Below the pieces are notes generated by a model that searched no databases, had not been told where the DNA came from, and saw only the letters and a program-made list of their open reading frames with translations. From NCBI RefSeq assembly GCF_032854445.1, contig NC_088295.1:80956644-81016643 (forward strand): 60,000 bases of DNA, in the 5' to 3' direction. The stretch is from Liolophura sinensis (Eukaryota > Mollusca > Polyplacophora > Chitonida > Chitonidae). Position numbers and translations under genes: made by a program. This document shows, in pieces, positions 12,691 to 23,665 of this stretch (positions are counted from its first letter, which is position 1; every line of letters starts with the position of its first letter).

Positions 12691-14659
12691 TCAACGTGAG
12701 TTTAACATTTTACCAGCTACACATTTTCCTTGAATCTGACTGATTCATCCAATTTACAAGGCCACTTAAGAGCTATTATGAAGTTTGATTAATTTGTTAT
12801 CAAACAAACTCAAACGCCAGCACCAAAACTATCATCTTAAGGCATTAACATGTGCTTATGAAAGTGAGTTTTTATATCCCATACAAAACTATACGTGAAC
12901 TGCATACTCCTTACAGCGCATGCGTTGCTCTCTACCTTCGCTTTACATCACTGTGACCAATAGACAAGATTGATCTTTGTAGACTGTGCACTGCACGTAG
13001 GTTTATTTACACTTGGCCTAAACACTGATGCCCTTGCGCAGGACTATTTAATCAGCACTCAACAATAAAACAGTTTCAGTTGTTGGTTAGAATCATGTAC
13101 ACACTTTGCATACAGAGAATGCTTCTGTATAATGTATAATTAGAAACATGCACAGAGTTTTTGTGTTTTCTGACATCACTTCACGCCTGACCACTGGTTA
13201 ACCCCAGTGACCTCGGATTTTCGAAATGAAATTTTTTAACAAAAATTCTGAGGCGTAATATTCTTCACTTGGCACGGAAACATAATCTTTGTTTCACAGT
13301 TCCTTTTCATGTATCCTTCAATTTTCAACAAGCGTGGTTCCACAAGGGAGGTAACTCACTTTTTGATTTCACTCACAGTTTTTGCATGGCATATTTATAT
13401 AAATAGAGAAATAATTACAAATGGCTTTTTTAATTAATTATGCCACTGAAAACAATCTATACATGTGACGTATACATACATGTATACTATACATGTAGGA
13501 CATTGTCAGCATTTTCTCTTATTCAAGGTCGGTTTTGAGGCTCTTTTTTATTCTTGCACAAGCTGTAGGTAAACGTAATTTGCAAGCTATCAGTTTTTAT
13601 CAGAAAAAGTCTTTTAATTCTTCTCAAAAAATCAATTAACACGTGAAACGGTGAAGTTAATATTTATAAAAAATCTACAGACAATTACACAATACAACAT
13701 AATATTTGCCTTGGTTTGTCAAAAAATTTCTTAACTCCACCTCATATTCCACCTTATCAGTAAAAAGTTTCTAAACCCAATTTAGTCACTGCCCAAAACA
13801 CTATGTATCCCCGTGGTTACACTGAAGCGTTTCTACATTGTGTTCACCCGTGGTGCATTCAGGCGCGGTTTCAGCATTTCAATCCCCTCTTTTTGGTGTT
13901 ATCTGGACATTACCAGTATAGTATACATGTAGCCTTAGTATGTGGTAATAAGTATGAAGAATTACTGTGTGAAACTACATGTATGAGCCAATCATTACAG
14001 TAGCCAGTACAGACACTTAACATATATTCCACATCAGAATCTTGCAACGTACAGCTGTCATACACATGGCTGGAGATTCATGGTTGTAGCTGAATACCTC
14101 ATATTTCTTTACCAGAACTAATTTGAGTCAGTCAAATGGATTGTCTCATTGAAGGTTATCACACCTTACAATACTGCTTGACAAGCATTTTTAATTTTTT
14201 TTTTATTATTTCAAATCACAATGCAGCTCTGCAAAAATGAAATTTTGTGTTGGGAAACTTTGTCTTTTACTTGCTAACAGTTTCTGATTTATATCTACCA
14301 TTTTCTTTTATTAAATTCATATGCCTTGATCCCAAACAGACATCTTCTCTATTGTCTTATAAGTATGAAAACAAAATGTACTCACACATGTACTTAAGAA
14401 GACTGTTCCAGCCTACCTCATTATTTCCAGGCCCGTACAAGTATGTACGTTCTTAATTTCAATGAATTCACATTTAACAAGTGTCACAGACCCATACTGA
14501 TGTCCTGATTTCTCATACATAATATGTATAAATCCTTAAACCTTTTGCACAAAGTATCAACTAATGCAAGACATCCAAAAAAGCAGATTCATGTTTCATA
14601 ACTCAACTAATGAATATAACAAATCTTAACTATGCTGGCAATATACATGTACATGTAGA

Positions 14660-15400
14660 AGATAGCATCAAACTTGGTTTTTGTTATTCAAGAACTGTAT
14701 TTGGCAATCTTTACATTTATTATTGCCTGGAATAAGTAATATAATGCTACGACCAAATTCAATATTCAGATTCAGAATTTGGAACCATGTTTGTTATTTG
14801 AATTCATATCGGCAGAAACATGTTTTCCTGAATATGGTGCTACAACATTGTTCGTTATTTCTGATCTCAGGTAAGACCTTTTCTCCAATATCAAGCTACC
14901 ACATATTTCATAATTCGGTTTTCAATAACGTAGAACACTATGCTGGCTCAACATCGGTGTTATCACATTATTCAGATCTCAAATAAATCCTTTTCTGGAA
15001 TTTTGGTTATTGGGATCGTCAATAACATGTTGCCTCAAATAGGGCGTTCACGTGTTATTCGTTTTTTGCATCACAAATAATAAATGATGTTCACTATTTG
15101 ACTTTCCAATAAGAAGTTTACACCACTGCAAACATCTATTGAAAAGAAAATAAACAATTACTAAAAAGTGAATAACCAAAAGCATGCTAGCACTATATTC
15201 CAGGAAACTTTACTTATGTTATTATCTGACATCCAATTAAATGGCTAATGCGCTATCACCATATTCGAGCCAGCACAATACGGCAGAGCCAAATAATGAA
15301 AAACGTTGTAGTACAATATTCAAGAACACTTCTTATTTGACATTCAAATAACGAATAACATGCAGGCATCATAATAGAGCCAACATGATAGTTAAGATAC
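14660..15400. repeat. Inverted array of degenerate 55-75-bp units
   Basis: The left half repeats a degenerate unit: GTTATTTGAAT, then TTTTCCTGAATATGG, then TGCTACAACATTG. The right half contains the same unit as reverse complement; for example the complement of about 15300-15365 reads GTTATTTGAATGTCAAATAA and then TACTACAACG. The centre is near 15090. About four to five units per arm can be made out. This is the layout of a foldback element or of a palindromically duplicated minisatellite. Confidence 0.6.
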
Positions 15401-16929
15401 ACAGATATGTGTGAACCCAGATAACAAACCTGGTGTGATCAGTATTAAGATACAGGAAACTGATAATGCGACATACAGACCTTCTGATAATGCCAGGTAA
15501 AGACATGCAATACATGCATTTGAGAATATGCACTTGCAACAACTATGGGCAATATTCTGAGAAGTATTCCTAGAGGTCAAAATTTCAAGCTTGTCGGGGT
15601 AATGACCTCAAAAAAAAAAAAAACTCATCCAATATAATTCAAAGGTGTGAAATAAAGTGAATTCCATTTACGGATTATTGTAAACCAGCATGGAAATGGA
15701 TAAGACACCTGTTATTAATGTGTTGGAAATTATGAACATTTGATGATACAAAATCATCTTTGTGATCACCTGAGCTTAATGTAAGATCATCATGTTTTAT
15801 TTTTAACAATTAAAAACAAGTTAATGACCAAACACATGTATGCTGACCCCTGATACCTCAAAATATGCTTAACAAAAGAAAAGTTGAACATATGTAAAGG
15901 TTGAAGAAATAGGGTATTAACCACTGAGCCTGCCAAATGCCTCTCAAAATCACTTCCCTCATGCTGCACTAAGGCTTCAGGCAAAACAGCTGATACATAT
16001 ATTTGTTATGTAGATAAAAATCTGATTTGAACCCTAATCGACCCACATGAAAACAGTACTCAGTGGATGCATGCAAAGATTTGCTTGTTTAGTCTAATGG
16101 TCATTGGAAGCACCCTAAAAATTACAGTTGCATAACTTGAAAGCAAGGCAAGTAAGAAAATGTAGACACTGCACATCCACAACAAATTGTCTTGCTCTGG
16201 GCAAAACTGCTGGGTAATGTGAAGTTGTAATGCATCGTACACTTACTCTGCCAAAACAATTAAGACATTAGACAACCAGGTGCAGAAAGCATAGCAGAAA
16301 GGTAAGATTACATACACCTGTAGTCTTATCCCCCCTACTGTTGACTATAGGTCTGGTCCGATCTGATTATTGCTAGACTGCCGACTGCAGTGCAGACGTC
16401 TACAGTCAGCCTCTGTTAGGACAACCCTTTTCTGGGTCACCGTGTCTATAGGCTCGGCTGTTCAGTGTATTGAAACAGCAGCGCTACCCCAAACATGATA
16501 GGATAACCCGACCTGTAAACCATCCTTACATTCTGCTCAAATATACCCAACTTTTACCACTTATGGGGTACCGAATAATGTTATAGCCGTTGGTTCAGTT
16601 TTCCGTCATCTGTATAACTCGTCTGAAAGCTGGAGAGCTGTGTATATTATGCACATGCACATGCACAGATGTGTAAATTCTGAGGCTCTTTTGTAATGAA
16701 TAATAATCTGCAGCTGAAAGCCTAAAACTGAGACCTGGATTGGTAAAATTTTCTGTTCTTTCAACTATTGTTTGGAGTTACATGGAGTTAGGAAACTACA
16801 TGTATGGCAGAACTGCTTTATGATAGGCCTACACGTGTATGCCTGCAATTAAGGGAAGAAAATGCAGTTGACTTTATAACGGTCCTTTATTTAGGCTTAT
16901 ATTTCTGTTAATTAATATAACTATTACAA

Positions 16930-17345
16930 ATTGTGTCGCGGTCAGGTTAACGTTCGAGTTTTATGGGCACTCAGTGTGACAAATGGTGAGGTCATATTGC
17001 CTGGCAAGCTCAGTCGGTCCCTACTCTGCGAGAAAGACGACCGGCCGTTCGGTTACGCAAGAGTCGGTAAGCACCTGCTGAAAGCGGGCTTAAACCGGGT
17101 TAGTACTTCATGCCAGCGGACATGGCCAGTTGTAAGCTGACCATGGAGATTAGCACTACATCAATACTCACCTTCATAAGCTGCCGACACCAGCAGAACA
17201 CCGAGAGCGAAGAAACAGCCCGCTAACTGCATACCGACTCCCCCCAGTCGAGCTCACTATTACAGTTAGTTAATCGTACGACTCAACCAATATGGCGCAG
17301 TTAATTTCAGGACTGCTCGGCTGCGGAGAGATCTGGCTTCGGCTT
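16930..17345 (-). promoter_or_regulatory. CpG-rich 5' region of BMPR2-like gene with YY1/CCAAT motifs
   Basis: CG dinucleotides are concentrated around the signal-peptide exon. A CCAAT pentamer (17287-17291) overlaps AATATGGCGC (17289-17298), a YY1-like AAnATGGCG motif, about 55 nt upstream of the start codon. YY1 sites of this kind often sit just downstream of transcription starts. I therefore infer a start near 17300; no TATA box is evident. Confidence 0.45.
17172..17232 (-). CDS. BMPR2: BMPR2-like receptor, coding exon 1 (signal peptide)
   Basis: The start codon (17232-17230) opens a 20-codon exon, MQLAGCFFALGVLLVSAAYE, plus one base. It ends at a strong donor G|GTGAGT. The hydrophobic core followed by small residues (VSAA) is a classic secretory signal peptide. 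The phase 1 junction joins in frame to exon 2 at 2773 (split Glu codon), and human BMPR2 also has a phase 1 intron after its signal peptide. The exon was found by its phase match; it is too short to show as a long open frame. Linking it to an exon 14.4 kb away is an inference, supported by phase, strand and protein type. Confidence 0.7.
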
Positions 17346-18946
17346 GTCCCAAATTAGAGGCATTCTAGCATGTTGACAGCTTATAGTTTACATCAGTTAT
17401 CTGACTATTGTCATAAGCGAACCTGGTAATTAGTGGTGAGGGCTGTGATGACATAACTGGCTTGTCCTCGCATGTTATGCCGGACCTCACAGTTCCCACA
17501 AAACGACCCAACAGAAATGGCCTGTCAGACAGAGCCCACTGAACGGACGAGTCCATTATGGAGACGGGGTCAAAACACAGTGACGCCAGACTATCAGACA
17601 AGCTACTCAGTTTAGGCGCTTAGCCGAAACGGTTGACTGCCGGAGCGATTTCTCAACCGATTTACGGAATTTCTTACCCTTTACATCCTTCGTAATTAGT
17701 TCGAATTTGTTGCTTTGCTTAATTAAAGATGGTCTTTCTATAGGCCTACCGATACCCAAGACAACAGTAAGCTGCACCGCTTGCTGCGCTGACTGCTACA
17801 TCTGCACGCTGAACATCTGTGTTGCGGAAAACAATACAGAAAATTGATATATAGAAAGTAAGCTGTATTGTCTTCGTTACCAGGTATATATGAATGCGAA
17901 ATAAAGACAAAAAAGCATTTGAACAAAAATTAGGTAATCGTTATTAAAAGCATTGCATGGCTATAATATCCGAAGTTAGTAAGCCCAGATATTTCTCTAT
18001 ACAGCCAAGCCTACGTGACGTGTGCACTACATGCCTACACACTAGGCTGAAAGCGGCTGGAAACAATTCACCATATCCGGTAGCACAAAAATACATAAGC
18101 AAACCGTGCATAATCGTATATGGCATTTATACACCAGAATAACTGGGTGATGCAACAAATATTGGAAACATAATCGAGTATTACAGTGTATAACTGGATG
18201 TGAAACTCAATCTTGGTTTATCATTTTTATCGTGGTTTTAAAGCCAGCCAGATTACTCTGGTAGAAGCTTGGACCAGGGCGCCGAGAAATACAGAAACGC
18301 CCACACAATGCAGCAATTGTAATATCATAACTTAATGGGAAAAATTTTTGAATCCACGCGACACACCTTTATCTTCATCGGAGTGAACGAAGAGTTGGTA
18401 ATGTAATGTGCATATAGACCTAACTGTCTTTCATGCAGTATCGTTCGGTGACAAACTGAGATACATTATGTAGAATTTTCACATGCCTCAATGGCTCTCG
18501 GGACTTCGTTGTGAATAAACGGTTATGCACCCCTCTATACCACAGTAGGCCTATCGGGAATGATACAGATTTATGTTGGCCTATTAAATTGGACGTTTGC
18601 CCATTGTTGGCCTACGTAATTGTTTTGATTGTAACCTTTGGTCTGTTTGCATGGGAGCTGTCATCAATCAAATGCAAACACAACCTGTATACATGTATAT
18701 ATATTCCACGAACAGCACATTAGGTGCCAATTTCCTTTAGCATGTATGATGATGTGTAGGTCATCATGTATACGCATGCAGTCAAACCTAGAGAGCAAGG
18801 AAGGAACTATTCCATATCAGCGTAAAATTGGTGAAAATATATGCATGTCGAACTCCAGCAGAAGATTTTTTGCTTCTAATAATTTAATAATTAAAGGAAT
18901 AGAAATAGCCATAGCCAACGTCCTACCAGTATGGCACTCTATCTAT
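17346..18946. other. Upstream flank of BMPR2-like gene, no gene seen
   Basis: This unique-looking sequence between the BMPR2-like 5' end and the first SINE of the middle region has several TAGGCCTA palindromes (near 17743, 18546 and 18608). Short open frames are present, but none shows coding bias, a domain or splice sites that I can support. Confidence 0.6.
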
Positions 18947-19186
18947 CTCCGTGGCCGACGGGGTTAGCACGCCAGCGAGGCGTATGACCCAGAAACTTCT
19001 CACCAATGCGGTCACTGTGAGTTCAATTCCAGCCCGTGCTTCATGGGTTTTTCTCCGGTCGTACGTGGGAAGATCTTGCAGCAACCTGCGGATGGTCGTG
19101 AGTTTCCTTCCACCATAATGATGGCCGCCGTCATATAAGTGAAATATTCTTGAGTACAGCGTAAAACGCCAGCCAAATAAATAAAC
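18947..19186 (+). mobile_element. SINE family A, full length, plus orientation
   Basis: The tRNA-like head starts at CTCCGTGGCCGAC and has a B-box-like GAGTTCAATTCC near 19020. The body contains CAACCTGCGGATGGTCGTG and TTCCACCATAATG, and the copy ends in AAATAAATAAAC. This orientation shows the natural order head, body, tail. No clear target-site duplication. Confidence 0.85.
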
Positions 19187-19395
19187 CGATGGGAGCGAGT
19201 CGTGGCCAAGTGTAGAGGTGCACTTATTCTGGGTACATGTAGGTCATATGAACAACTGGTTCAATCCCGACTCTGCAATGAACAAAAAATTCCAACATTC
19301 CCCTACTCTCACTAACCTTTATGTCAATAAACACCATATATACCAGTGTTGCTCTGAACCACTCAAATGGGCTTTTATTACCATCGACTCATGTA

Positions 19396-19569
19396 TTTAT
19401 TTATTTATTTGATTGGTGTTTTACGCCGTACTCAAGAATATTTCACTTATACGATGGCGGTCAGCATTATGGTGGAAGGAAACCGGGCAGAGCCCGGGGG
19501 TAACCCTCGACCATCCACAGGTTGCTGCAGACCTTCCCACTTACGGCCGGAGAGGAAGCCGCATTGGTG
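19396..19569 (-). mobile_element. SINE family A, 5'-truncated, with perfect 12-bp TSD
   Basis: Tail and body are well preserved but the tRNA-like head is missing. TCGACTCATGTA occurs at 19384-19395 and again at 19570-19581, a perfect target-site duplication that sets the element boundaries exactly. Confidence 0.9.
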
Positions 19570-20125
19570 TCGACTCATGTAAGACATGACCTTACGCCCT
19601 TGTAGCTGACTCCTCACCAGCTTATTAATAATGAAACACGCGATTGCATGGAGGAAGCGACATAAGATTAAATGAATCATTATTCATTTCATGACTGATA
19701 TATACGTGCTGATTTGTCTTGTGGCAAAAAGAGTCTAGATGCATTATTCAGGAAGATCAATATACTACCTGTTGAAATTGAAACCATTGGCCGTGTTGAG
19801 AGCATGTAGGCCTATGCTACTTCAGGACAAACAGATTTCAGGGACACTCATCACATGCATGGCTATGGCGGGAGGAAAATCTCTGTGTACAGTTTGTCTT
19901 TGTCACCTCTATCCGCATTACAATGTCAAAGGCGTCTTATCAAGTCACGGCCAAAATGATTATCTCATAGATCAGAGTTGCAGAACACGCACGATCGAAG
20001 AACTTTGCGCCATGAAGGATTTGTGGGAGGCTGCACACGTCCAACAGGGTTGGAATTCTTGAATTCATGTATCTATAGAAACATCATGTATATTTTTAGA
20101 TATACACTGTCTGCATGGATTAAGA

Positions 20126-20376
20126 TTTATTTATTTATTTGATTGGTGATATACACCGTACTCAAGAATATTTCACTCATACGACGGCGGCCAGCATTAA
20201 GGTGGGAGAAACCGGGCAGAGCCCGGCGGAAACCCACGACCATCCGCAGGTTGCTGTCAGACCTTCTCACTTACGGTCGGAGAGGAAGCCAGCATGAGTA
20301 GGGCTTAACTCACAGCGACCGCATTGGTGAGAGGCTCCTGGGCTAGCGCGCTAACTGACTGAGCCACGGAGGCTCG
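20126..20376 (-). mobile_element. SINE family A, full length, perfect 15-bp TSD
   Basis: This is the best-preserved copy in the window. Read on the minus strand it has the head (GAGCCTCCGTGGCTCAGTCA, with an A-box-like core), the ACTGTGAGTT region, the body and an (AAATA)n tail. CTGCATGGATTAAGA flanks it at 20111-20125 and 20377-20391, a perfect 15-bp target-site duplication. It interrupts duplication unit A, so it inserted after or independently of the triplication, and recently relative to other copies. Confidence 0.95.
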
Positions 20377-20490
20377 CTGCATGGATTAAGAGATTTTCCT
20401 TCTATAAACAATATATAAGGAAGGAAATTAATCCGTCTATATACACACGACATTGTTTAGGTGTGGCTGGTTAAAAAATCAAGATGTTAC

Positions 20491-20980
20491 TAAAAGAAAG
20501 TTAAAATGTGAAGTAAGGTTCATCATACAGACAACTCAAAACTATGTGTAAAATGCTTTCGTTTATTTTTTTAGATTTTTTAAGAGAGTGTTGAAAGGCA
20601 TTCAAATATGAATTCTATGGTGGGCTGAACGAGCCATAATGGCTGTATTTAGGAACTCTAAAGTCAGATCATCTTTTTTTCCTGATGGAAAAAAAGGAAG
20701 GAATTTTTGAGAACATTGTTTCAGTAATCTTTTACCCATGGGTTTAAAAAGTTATTTCAACAATCTGTTTCGTGATTAATGTTTGAAAAACTTTCTGTGA
20801 CGTCAGAGTTCCTAAACCTGGATAATATGGTTCGTAAAGCCCTCCTTAGAATTCAAAGGTTTAAACGGCTTTAACTCTTTTCACAAAATCTAAAAAAAAA
20901 AATAAATGAAAGTATATTTATGTATAGTTTTAAGTTGTCTGTATGATGAAACTTACTTCATATTTTAGTTTCCTTTACTT
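20491..20980. mobile_element. MITE-like element with ~180-bp terminal inverted repeats
   Basis: The left arm (20491 to about 20668) and right arm (about 20800 to 20980) are long imperfect inverted repeats. GAAGTAAGGTTCATCATACA on the left matches the complement of TGTATGATGAAACTTACTTC on the right. TTTATTTTTTTAGATTTT and TAGGAACTCT also recur inverted, the latter at 20650 and at 20806-20815 as AGAGTTCCTA. There is no open frame of note inside. It is absent from units B and C, so it is an insertion into unit A. The superfamily is unknown; the target-site duplication is not clear. Confidence 0.8.
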
Positions 20981-21471
20981 TAAAACCATATTTATATATA
21001 GGATGAGGTAGGCATATACACTAGAAGAAATCTTAAAACTATATTCAGCAGAAAGCATTGTGTGTAAGGCTAACGCCCTGAACAATGAAAACTTGGATTT
21101 GTACGGCGTCTGTATATGCTGCGAAATCCGAAATAGAATTCCAAGAAGCTTTCATTTTGCAGTGCTGTGTGAAATTATACTCACACGAGACGTTTGTTCT
21201 TCGGATAAGTGACTACCATACACCAGAGCATCACAAATATTTAGCCTAATTAACTGACACTGTGTACAATTTAAGGAAAAAGAGGTTTTCCAAGCAGATG
21301 CTCATTACATTTCAAGAGACTAACCATATGAAGAGAAGAGCAAAGAGATCAGATCAGACTGGGTATTGCCATCGTTTGTCATGCCATACAAGGTGTGATA
21401 TTACCCAAGAGGCTCACGCCTATCAAGCCACACTCCTTAGTTACATTATGTATGTGATACATATACGCGCG

Positions 21472-22845
21472 ACTAAGTGGGTCGTCAGTCATTTCATTGT
21501 TGATATACGCTCTTTTGTCGGAGTTACAGGAAAAGGGTTCGTGCGCATATAACTCTGGAACGTCACTCGCCGCTGACCTGTACTGACTGAGGCCAAAAGG
21601 TTTTCAGGAACACTTATCACATGCATTGCTATCGCTATATAAGGTCTCCATTGTACAGTTTGTCTTTGTCACCTATACATCGGCTTAACATGTAGGGTGA
21701 CAAAAGCTATTGCTTCTTATCAAGTCATAGGCCAAAGTGACTAAATTACCCAATAACTCAGTTACAGGGCACGAAGACATTAGCACTATACCTGGATTAT
21801 AGTGGAAGGCAGGGAAGGAGCTCTCTTGAATCCATGCATCTAGACGTCTTACATATACTCAACTGGGTGCGTTAATGGCGTTACAGGTGCACATTGTCAT
21901 GGGGATAAGTTAGAAAATTTATGGCAGCATGCTCACATAATGTGTATGTATGGAAGGAGATTAATCAGTCTTTATGCACACGAGGCCCATTTGGACGTGG
22001 CCGAATGAAAAACTTCAGGCTGCATCATACTAAATGCCATTTTAGGCTTAGGTATACATGGGTGAATTTTTATAACTGAATTCAGCACAGAGTATTGTAT
22101 ATAAGGACAATGCTTTGATCCTTCAGAAATTGAGTTTGCGCGGAGTTTATTCTACGCTACAGTAGAAGTCTGTCGGCAGACCGAAATAGATTTCCCAGAA
22201 GCTTTATTTTACTAAGTTGTGTTTGAAATCGCTATACTGTTATGAGACTTGGTGATTTTCAAGAAGAGATGTCTCTTCTGCGGATAATGGGCGAGCGAGT
22301 GCAGAAATATACTGAGGAATTGCATGACGCTGTGAAGAGTTCATTATATGTACAGATTATTATGCGCAGTTCAATAAAACGTTTCCAAACAGATGAGCAT
22401 GCAGTATGTTTCAAGACTATACACAAAGCGCAATCGTAAAAGATCAGATCTGAGTGAGTAAGTGAGTGACTGCTTGGGGTTTAACGTCGTACTTAACAAT
22501 TTTTCAGTCTTATTACGACGATGGAATCCTTAGAGTGCATGTAATGTGCCTCCTAGTTGCAGGGCGGATTTCCACTGCTCCTTTATCTAGTGCTGCTTCA
22601 CTAAGACGCCTTACCGAAGACAAGTAACACAGATACTGATACGGGTCAACCACCCGCTGCACTATCCCCTTCATGCTTAACGCCAAGCAAGGAAGTTACA
22701 ACTTCCTCTTCTTAGGTGTGAGGTGTCTTAGGTGTGACTCGACCCAGGACTGCCCCTGTATCTACCGGTCCCGAACCGGACGCTCTTCCAACTCTGCTAT
22801 CGAGGCCGGTCGATTGGCGGAGGTCACATCAGATCAAGCGGATGA
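21472..22845. repeat. Tandem duplication unit B
   Basis: The second copy shares ordered blocks with A and C: CATTTCATTGTTGATAT and a CGTCACTC block at its start (as in C), then ATCACATGCATTGCTATCGC, GTACAGTTTGTCTTTGTCAC, GGAAGGAGATTAATCAGTC, TTCAGCACAGAGTATTGT, CCGAAATAGATTTCCCAGAA. Near its end, AGATCAGATC matches the A unit at about 21347-21358. SINE family B (22451-22827) is inserted there. Frames are broken; no gene is supported. Confidence 0.7.
22451..22827 (-). mobile_element. SINE family B, full length, with 8-bp TSD
   Basis: On the minus strand the tRNA-like head reads GATAGCAGAGTTGGAAGAGC (A-box region) and GGGTCGAGTC (B-box). The element ends with ACGTTAAACCCCAAGCAGTC and an ACTC-rich tail. 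ATCAGATC flanks both sides (22443-22450 and 22828-22835). The matching place in unit A (about 21345-21360) has the same sequence without the insertion, which serves as an internal empty site. Confidence 0.85.
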
Positions 22846-23570
22846 TCAATCATTTCATCGTTGATGTCTCGTCGGAAAAGGGTAGAGGCATTATGCAGAG
22901 ACGTCACTCACCTGTTAATCCAATATCATCGTGACCATGCATGCATTAACTGAGGTCAAAAGAAACGTTGATTGCAAGCATTGCTATCGTTAAGGTGAGT
23001 AGATAATCTCCGCGTACAGTTTGTCTTTGTCACCTGCATCCGCATTACAATGACAAAGGCAACAGCTTCTCATCAATTTACTGTCAAAGTGGTTGCGTTA
23101 TCTAATATATCTGAACTACAGACGGCAAAGACCTTGGCACCATGGCAGGATTGTAGTGAAAGGCAGGGTCGATCAAGAGTCCTGGATCTCCGTTAAACTC
23201 TGCACACCATGATATATACTGGACTGTGCGGCTTAATTGACTTGCTGGGATTCATGGCTGCTCACATAATATGTATAAAAGAGAACACGAGGTCTTATAG
23301 ATGTGGCTGGGCAAAACATCGTGCTGATATAGTTAACACCTTATCAGGTACAGTGTATAGGTAGACGCACGTGAATTCTTATACCAGTATTCAGCACAAA
23401 GTATTGCTTGTTCTCAATCTGGAAAACTTGGATTTACTTCGTGCCACTGAGATAAAGCTCTCGCCAATCCGGAATCAATTTCCAAGAATCCTTTCTCTTA
23501 CAAAATTCTGCGTGAATTTGCTGTTTGATGTAAAGGTGTCGTGACTGTCAACACGACACGACTGTCCTCC
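22846..23570. repeat. Tandem duplication unit C (shorter or truncated)
   Basis: The third copy has CATTTCATCGTTGATGTC and CGTCACTCACC at its start (as in B), then GCATTGCTATCG, GTACAGTTTGTCTTTGTCAC, GCATTACAATGACAAAGG, GAAAGGCAGGG, GTATTCAGCACAAAGTATTG, GGAATCAATTTCCAAGAA. Homology fades near 23530. Divergence between the three copies is substantial and spread evenly. Confidence 0.65.
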
Positions 23571-23601
23571 GGCTAGCATGGGGTGCTGAGGCCTATATCT
23601 G

Positions 23602-23665
23602 TATTTATTTGTTCTTTATTTAATTGGTGTTTCACGCCGTTCTCAAGACCCTTATGCTTATATGT
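23602..23665 (-). mobile_element. SINE family A 3' fragment
   Basis: Only the tail and the TTAATTGGTGTTTCACGCCG block remain, followed by a degraded TCTCAAGA segment. The rest is lost or unrecognisable. Confidence 0.55.

Larger units (their letters stand above)
2774..17171 (-). other. Intron 1 of BMPR2-like gene (14.4 kb)
   Basis: This large first intron has no coding exon that I can support. Named contents are listed separately: SINE copies, a hairpin-ended repeat, an inverted array, a CpG-richer patch and a repeat-poor candidate enhancer. The rest is AT-rich, with poly-A or poly-T runs (about 4978-4990, 8679-8692, 15611-15622) and many copies of TACATGTA. In 6390-6680 there is low-complexity sequence rich in ATGATA words. 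Confidence 0.65.
19690..21470. repeat. Tandem duplication unit A (about 1 kb plus two insertions)
   Basis: This is the first of three diverged tandem copies. Shared blocks with units B and C include ATCACATGCATGGCTATGG, ACAGTTTGTCTTTGTCACCT, TCTTATCAAGTCA, GGAAGGAAATTAATC, a TATTCAGCA..AAGCATTGTGTGTAAGG block and CCGAAATAGAATTCCAAGAA. It is enlarged by a SINE (20126-20376) and a MITE-like element (20491-20980). It has an open frame of 107 codons (19739-20062) that is not kept in B or C, so coding is doubtful. I could not assign the unit to a known gene or transposon. Confidence 0.7.

Noticed and set aside
17365-17601. 78-codon minus-strand frame upstream of the BMPR2-like exon 1
   Set aside because: No signal of coding and no splice connection; at most 5' flank or an upstream open frame.
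19739-20062. 107-codon plus-strand open frame as a gene
   Set aside because: It lies in duplication unit A and is broken in the homologous parts of units B and C; there is no domain or codon signal.
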